Source: Tepidanaerobacter acetatoxydans_A
GTDB taxonomy: Bacteria > Bacillota > Thermosediminibacteria > Thermosediminibacterales > Tepidanaerobacteraceae
NCBI GenBank assembly: GCA_022840405.1
Contig: JALHJR010000021.1
Location: 1 to 37,302, forward strand
Length of the DNA: 37,302 nucleotides
Reading direction: 5' to 3'
How positions within the stretch are numbered: the stretch's first letter is position 1; every line of letters begins with the position of its first letter. Of the stretch, positions 33,628 through 37,302 are shown piece after piece. The notes under the pieces were generated by a model. That model was not told the origin of the DNA and did no database searches. It saw nothing but the letters and a program-made list of their open reading frames with translations. A program made the translations under genes and the position numbers.

Positions 33628-33721
33628 ATTACCCCTCCTTGTGCAATATAATCATTTTCTATAGGCATAATAAGAAATCATTGAACGTTATTTTACAAAT
33701 CATATTTCTATGAATATATTT

Positions 33722-33738
33722 ATGCAATTTGCGTGCCA
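33722..33738 (-). promoter_or_regulatory. Sigma-54 (-24/-12) promoter of the cyuA-symporter operon
   Basis: On the minus strand TGGCAC (33733-33738), 5 nt, TTGCAT (33722-33727) matches the sigma-54 consensus TGGCAC-N5-TTGCW fully. It lies about 95 nt before the cyuA-like start and points at it. The next gene upstream encodes a sigma-54 activator. Confidence 0.93.
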
Positions 33739-33925
33739 TAAATAAAATTAAATAGCATTGTGCAGTAAAAATCAGGCATACATAAGTATCCACAAGGAGG
33801 ATGCGGCAATAAAGAATTTCAGATAATATTAAAAAATCAATTTATTATTATCAAAAATGCAAAAATACAAATACATAAAGTATTTCTAACCTCTTTAATA
33901 CGTCATTTCTCAAATTTGATAGTAT

Positions 33926-33945
33926 AATTATCATTTATGATAATT
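33926..33945. promoter_or_regulatory. Candidate upstream activator site
   Basis: AATTATCAT, 2 nt, ATGATAATT is a perfect 9-bp palindrome centred about 200 bp upstream of the -24/-12 promoter, a normal distance for binding of a Fis-type HTH activator followed by DNA looping. The rest of 33628-34164 is AT-rich and has no gene; it also carries a dispersed repeat at 34056-34077. Confidence 0.6.
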
Positions 33946-34055
33946 TAAATCAGGTTATTTATATTTTTCAGTAATTTGATCTCTGGTTATTAAAAGTCTA
34001 ACTTGGATATTAAAATATTTATGTACAGCTTCCAATTTGCAATAGCACAAAAGGG

Positions 34056-34077
34056 TTCTACGGTAAAATCAACTTTG
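34056..34077. repeat. Dispersed 22-bp repeat, copy 1
   Basis: TTCTACGGTAAAATCAACTT then TG occurs here and, inverted with a single mismatch, at 37199-37220. A diverged third copy lies around 37043-37062. It sits between the activator's 3' end and the cyuA promoter region. Confidence 0.6.
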
Positions 34078-34164
34078 ACTCCAGTATAAAAACTCTTCTA
34101 ATAAGGTAGAGATGGCGGTAAACGGTTCATTTTAAGCCGGATCGTTATTGTTCTTAAATTATAC

Positions 34165-35940
34165 CTATTGATTTGTCAAATCCAGCTCCTTTAATTTACG
34201 GTATAAGGTAGCAGTGCTTATGTTGAGTTTTTTGGCTATTTTTTGTTTAGCTTCCGTGGTTTCTCCATAATGGCGCATCAAATCCTGGATTATTTGTTTT
34301 TCATATCTTGCAACCATTTCTTTAAGTCCTCCCGTTTCTGCCGTATCAGGGGTATTCCCCACACCAATTTTTTTTAGAAGCGTTTTGCCTTCAAGAAACT
34401 CACTCTTTTCAAAAATGATGCCATATTCTATGAGGTTCTCAAGTTCCCGTACGTTCCCTGGATACGTATAACTCGATAGAATCTTTTTCGCCTCTTTTGA
34501 AATGCCTTTAAGATTCTTATGATAAATCTTCGCATATCGCCGGAAAAAAACCTCAGCCAGTTCCAAAATATCCTCGGGATGCTCTCTAAGTGGCGGAATT
34601 TTAATTGGAACTACATTTAATCGATAAAATAAATCTTCTCGAAATTCACCCCTGTGCACCATAGCTTGAAGGTCTTTATTAGTAGCAGCTATTATCCTTA
34701 CATCTACTTTAATGGGCGAAACTCCTCCCACCCTATATATTTCTTTTTCTTGGAGCACCCTTAGAATTTTAACCTGCATATGAAGCGGCAAATCACCTAT
34801 TTCATCTAAAAAAACCGTCCCACCGTTTGCACTTTCAAATTTACCTACTTTCCCTTTTGGATTTGCACCAGTGAATGTACCTTTTTCATAGCCAAACAAT
34901 TCGCTTTCTATCAGACTGTCAGGAATAGCGCCGCAGTTAATAGGCAAAAATATTTCATGCCTTCTCAAGCTTTCATGATGAATAGCCCTTGCGAAAAGTT
35001 CCTTCCCTGTGCCGCTTTCGCCGAGAAGTAGTACCGTTATATCTTGGCTTGCTATTTGCCTTGCCTGCTCCTTTACCATGGTAAAGGCGGGACTGCTGCC
35101 TAAGATTTTATCAAATGTAAAGGTTTCGAGATTTTCACTGATTTTGAAAATCGAGCGGCGTAATTTGTTAAAATCTTTTAAGCTAGCCACTACCCCCGCC
35201 GCCTTATGCTTAAAAATAATTGGCTTTGCCGAAAGCAGAAACCGATGGCTTTTACCGTTTGCATTTATTATTTCCTCTTGATCTTTTATTTCATTGTTTG
35301 TATTTAAAACCTTCGTTATGCCATTACCGGGAAGGATTTCGTCTATATCTTCACCCACAACATCTTCCGCGTTTATATCAAGCATCCGGCATGTCCAATT
35401 ATTTATGCACAAAATTTTCCTGTTATCATCGATTGCAATAATTCCCTCATCTACTGAATCAATAATTGTTTTAAGTTCAATAGACTTATACTGCAGCTCT
35501 TGATGCAAAATTTTTTCCTTAATGCTTGAGGCTATAAGTTTGCTCATACGGCTTACAAAGTTCATATAGTTAAGCCTGTTTTTTATGAAGGCCTCTTTTT
35601 GTTCAGGACTAAAGGCTATCATACCAATTACTCCCACAATACCGTCATCGCTTTCTATAGGATAACAAACTTCAGCCTCTTCACGGCAGTTTTGCTTGCC
35701 ACTGCAGTTTATGCACTCTTTGCATGTTCTGGGTTCTGTAATAACATACTGTTTGCCGGTTTTTATGCACTTTTCAAAAACAGAATTTTTTGCTGCATAT
35801 TTGCCTATTTTTTCATAATACTTACCTGTTCCGGCAATTCGTTTCAATGAGCCGTCAAGGATAGTTACATCAAGACCTGTAACAGACATTATCGCCTCAG
35901 CTATTTCCTGCAGTTCCTTTTCTAGGTTTTCCAAAGGCAT
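34165..35940 (-). CDS. Sigma-54-dependent activator with Cys-cluster sensor, PAS, AAA+ and Fis HTH
   Basis: A 591-residue enhancer-binding protein; ATG 35938-35940 follows GGGGGT. Residues 1-140 form a sensory domain with a striking cysteine cluster, C73-x2-C76-x2-C79-x5-C85-x6-C92, suited to binding a metal or Fe-S cluster or to direct redox or thiol sensing. A PAS domain spans about 150-265. The AAA+ domain (about 285-520) has Walker A GESGTGKE, the sigma-54 contact loop GTFTGA (Ala to Thr variant of GAFTGA) and Walker B VFLDEIGDLP. A Fis-type HTH ends the protein (AKKLNISTATLYRKL). The -24/-12 promoter and palindromic site downstream of it make the cyuA-symporter operon its probable target. 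No receiver domain is present, so it likely senses its signal directly. Confidence 0.93.
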   Translation of the reverse strand: MPLENLEKELQEIAEAIMSVTGLDVTILDGSLKRIAGTGKYYEKIGKYAAKNSVFEKCIKTGKQYVITEPRTCKECINCSGKQNCREEAEVCYPIESDDGIVGVIGMIAFSPEQKEAFIKNRLNYMNFVSRMSKLIASSIKEKILHQELQYKSIELKTIIDSVDEGIIAIDDNRKILCINNWTCRMLDINAEDVVGEDIDEILPGNGITKVLNTNNEIKDQEEIINANGKSHRFLLSAKPIIFKHKAAGVVASLKDFNKLRRSIFKISENLETFTFDKILGSSPAFTMVKEQARQIASQDITVLLLGESGTGKELFARAIHHESLRRHEIFLPINCGAIPDSLIESELFGYEKGTFTGANPKGKVGKFESANGGTVFLDEIGDLPLHMQVKILRVLQEKEIYRVGGVSPIKVDVRIIAATNKDLQAMVHRGEFREDLFYRLNVVPIKIPPLREHPEDILELAEVFFRRYAKIYHKNLKGISKEAKKILSSYTYPGNVRELENLIEYGIIFEKSEFLEGKTLLKKIGVGNTPDTAETGGLKEMVARYEKQIIQDLMRHYGETTEAKQKIAKKLNISTATLYRKLKELDLTNQ

Positions 35941-35954
35941 TATAAGACCCCCAC

Positions 35955-36173
35955 TTACTCATTCTTTTTATTAAAAATATGTATTGTATATGTGGATAAA
36001 AGGCCACATATCATAACAAGGGCAGACCAACCACCAAAGTCAATAGTATATGGCAAGAATAGGCCAGATGCCAAGGATAATAATGTGTTATGAGCAGGAA
36101 ACCAAAGATAATCGCGTGTAAGAAAAACATACTGACCAGCAAGAATGATAATGTGAAATAAGCGGGAGACCAA
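35955..36173 (-). pseudogene. Remnant of a membrane transporter C-terminus
   Basis: An open frame of 72 residues ends at 35955. From the middle it reads like a real protein: LASGLFLPYTIDFGGWSALV, then CGLLSTYTIHIFNKKNE, with two hydrophobic helices and a basic tail, as in the last two TM segments of a major-facilitator-type carrier. The apparent start lies inside the palindromic repeat at 36163-36187, has no ribosome site and is probably accidental. I take it as the 3' stump of a transporter gene whose front was lost or cut by repeat insertion. It could instead be a short intact membrane protein. Family assignment is tentative. Confidence 0.4.
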
Positions 36174-36187
36174 TGGTCTCCCCTACA
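36163..36187. repeat. GTAGGGG-type palindrome, copy facing left
   Basis: GGGAGACCAATGGTCTCCCC followed by TACAG. The core GGGAGACCA/TGGTCTCCC is self-complementary. An identical 25-bp copy is at 37110-37134. Related elements with a different core (GGCGGTC/GACCGCC) are at 15401 and 36832. Confidence 0.85.
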
Positions 36188-36213
36188 GAAACAAACGATT
36201 TAACAACATATCT

Positions 36214-36650
36214 GGTTTTTTCGCATATAACATACGTATTGCCAACATGTCGTGGTTCCGGACGTAACATGTGTATTACTGGCATGTCGGGTTTTTGCAC
36301 ATATAAACACACGTATTACCAGCATATCTGGTTTTCCGTATATAACCTTATATGAACTGCCAGCTATGTTGGGTTTTTTGTATACAACATGCGTGTTACC
36401 AACAGTGTCGGGCTTTCCGTATGCAATATACGCATTACCAGCATATCTGGTTTTCCGTATGCAATATACGCATTACCAGCATATCGGGTTTTCCGTATAT
36501 AACCTTATATGAACTGCCAGCTATGTTGGGTTTTTTGTATACAACATGCGTATTACCAACAGTGTCAGGCTTTCCGTATGCAATATACGTATTACCAGCA
36601 TATCGGGTTTTCCGTATGCAACATATATACTGCCATGACTTTCCGCATTT
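36214..36650. repeat. Degenerate tandem array, about 11 units of 36-42 bp with higher-order structure
   Basis: Each unit begins GG(T/C)TTT and contains an inner GTAT...ATAC half-palindrome and a TTACCAGCAT-like end. Units start at 36214, 36254, 36290, 36330, 36372, 36411, 36449, 36487, 36529, 36568 and 36606. Units 4-6 (36330-36448) recur almost exactly as units 8-10 (36487-36605), a 119-bp block offset by 157 bp. Unit lengths are not multiples of three, so frames open across the array are by-products and not genes. Spacers of constant repeat and variable sequence are absent, so it is not a CRISPR. Confidence 0.9.
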
Positions 36651-36783
36651 TTTTCTGAATCATAGATAAATCAATACCTTTAACGTTTAATATGTAAACA
36701 GCAAAGAAAATACTACAAGTCAATGTAATTTATAGGCTCGCACTCGCATAAATGCGTTTTATTTTTTGCGGAAACTCAAAATA

Positions 36784-36856
36784 TACTGCCGGCATGTCGG
36801 GTTTTTGCACATATAACATACGTATTGCCCAGTAGGGGCGGTCATCGACCGCCCGC
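36784..36856. repeat. Isolated array unit joined to a GTAGGGG palindrome
   Basis: A single array-like unit (GGCATGTCGGGTTTTTGCAC, then ATATAACATACGTATTGCC) stands about 130 bp after the array. It runs directly into GTAGGGGCGGTCATCGACCG and CCCGC (36832-36856), whose core is self-complementary. The sequence between it and the array (36651-36783) has no gene. Confidence 0.75.
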
Positions 36857-36914
36857 TGAGCTGTACCCGCTGTACCAGACTGTCCCCTTACAATAACTTA
36901 TGATTCTCAGCCGT

Positions 36915-36950
36915 GTAGAAGCAGTTACTGACCGCCCGTTGCATGATGGT
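36915..36950. repeat. Diverged palindrome repeat copy
   Basis: GTAGAAGCAGTTACTGACCG, then CCCGTTGCATGATGG, is a diverged relative of the element at 15401-15429 and 36832-36856. The left half has mutated, so the hairpin is weaker. Confidence 0.5.
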
Positions 36951-37042
36951 GCATCATTTTACTTGGGAAACATTTTGCCCTCCCTAAGTTAATATTCTAT
37001 AAATTGCTCGAATTCCCTTTTTTAATCTGTCTAAATACAACA

Positions 37043-37302
37043 TTGATTCCACTGTAAAAAGTCAGTTTTACCGTAAAACATCTATATATTGTTTTTGTTA
37101 TAAAAACGTGGGAGACCAATGGTCTCCCCTACAGATATTGATAATTCTGAGGGTTTCCGCACTGAAATAAAAATTAATTTACTTTTTATTCTGCTGTACA
37201 AAGTTGATTCTACCGTAGAAAGTGAATTTTAGCCCAGAAATGTCAATATATTGTTTTAGATTTAATAAAAACGCTATATGTTGACCATCAATTTGAGAAA
37301 AC
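37043..37302. repeat. Repeat-rich, gene-free right end
   Basis: Two related segments of about 70 bp, beginning TTGATTCCACTGTAAAAAGT (37043) and TTGATTCTACCGTAGAAAGT (37203), both continue to ATATATTGTTTT- and AATAAAAACG-like sequence. They are separated by the palindrome at 37110-37134. No gene is seen from 36651 to the window end. Confidence 0.6.

Noticed and set aside
36214..36650. CRISPR array
   Set aside because: Units are all related to each other end to end; there is no constant repeat alternating with unique spacers, and no cas genes are nearby.
36252..36669. Rightward open frames encoding aromatic, repeat-like peptides
   Set aside because: They arise from translation of the degenerate tandem DNA repeat; unit lengths shift the frame, and no ribosome site or known fold is present.

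Overview
The window reads as chromosomal DNA of a low-GC, motile, anaerobic member of the Clostridia. The signs are Shine-Dalgarno sites with frequent TTG and GTG starts, Fe-S type IlvD and CyuA enzymes, a PdxS vitamin B6 gene beside a MocR regulator, type IV pilus genes, and Firmicutes-type chemotaxis and c-di-GMP genes. The species cannot be fixed from sequence alone. No rRNA, tRNA, CRISPR array or complete insertion sequence was seen.

Layout. 1-1236: a leftward gene cut by the window edge, probably a Wadjet JetD-like Toprim protein, followed by decayed intergenic DNA. 1237-4359: a rightward trio made of a NEW3-domain surface protein, an ABC ATPase and an ABC-2 permease. 4630-11923: a leftward five-gene exopolysaccharide operon in the same order as Bacillus subtilis ydaJKLMN. 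Its YdaK-like protein has lost the GGDEF catalytic motif but keeps the c-di-GMP-binding RxxD I-site, and its YdaN-like protein carries an extra SPOR domain. 12252-14443: ilvN-ilvD for branched-chain amino acid synthesis. 14597-17799: an eroded type IV pilus cluster with pilD, a pilin and pilT intact, pilB internally deleted and pilC missing. 18042-19121: pfkA, followed by a decayed duplicate of an ilvN fragment and a pilin gene (19122-19445), then cheX.

20220-23428: pdxS, a divergent MocR/PdxR-type regulator with an inverted-repeat operator inside the shared promoter region, and an FCD-type GntR regulator. 23733-30768: two chemoreceptors flank a 7TM-PAS-PAS histidine kinase and a REC-HD-GYP response regulator. 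The second receptor has an unusual C-terminal Cache-like domain. 31069-35940: a sigma-54 module made of a Cys-cluster/PAS/AAA+/Fis activator, a near-perfect -24/-12 promoter, a CyuA-type cysteine desulfidase, and a DAACS symporter whose acidic-substrate Arg is replaced by Gly. 35941-37302: gene-poor DNA with a membrane-protein remnant, a degenerate tandem array of about 11 units with higher-order structure, and dispersed GTAGGGG palindromes.

How the genes work together. c-di-GMP is the most coherent theme: an exopolysaccharide synthase that probably senses it, an HD-GYP enzyme that probably destroys it, and a pilus cluster that is falling apart. The clearest candidate for an undescribed unit is the sigma-54-controlled cysteine or serine uptake and degradation module. 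The tandem array bracketed by palindromes is the least explained structure.
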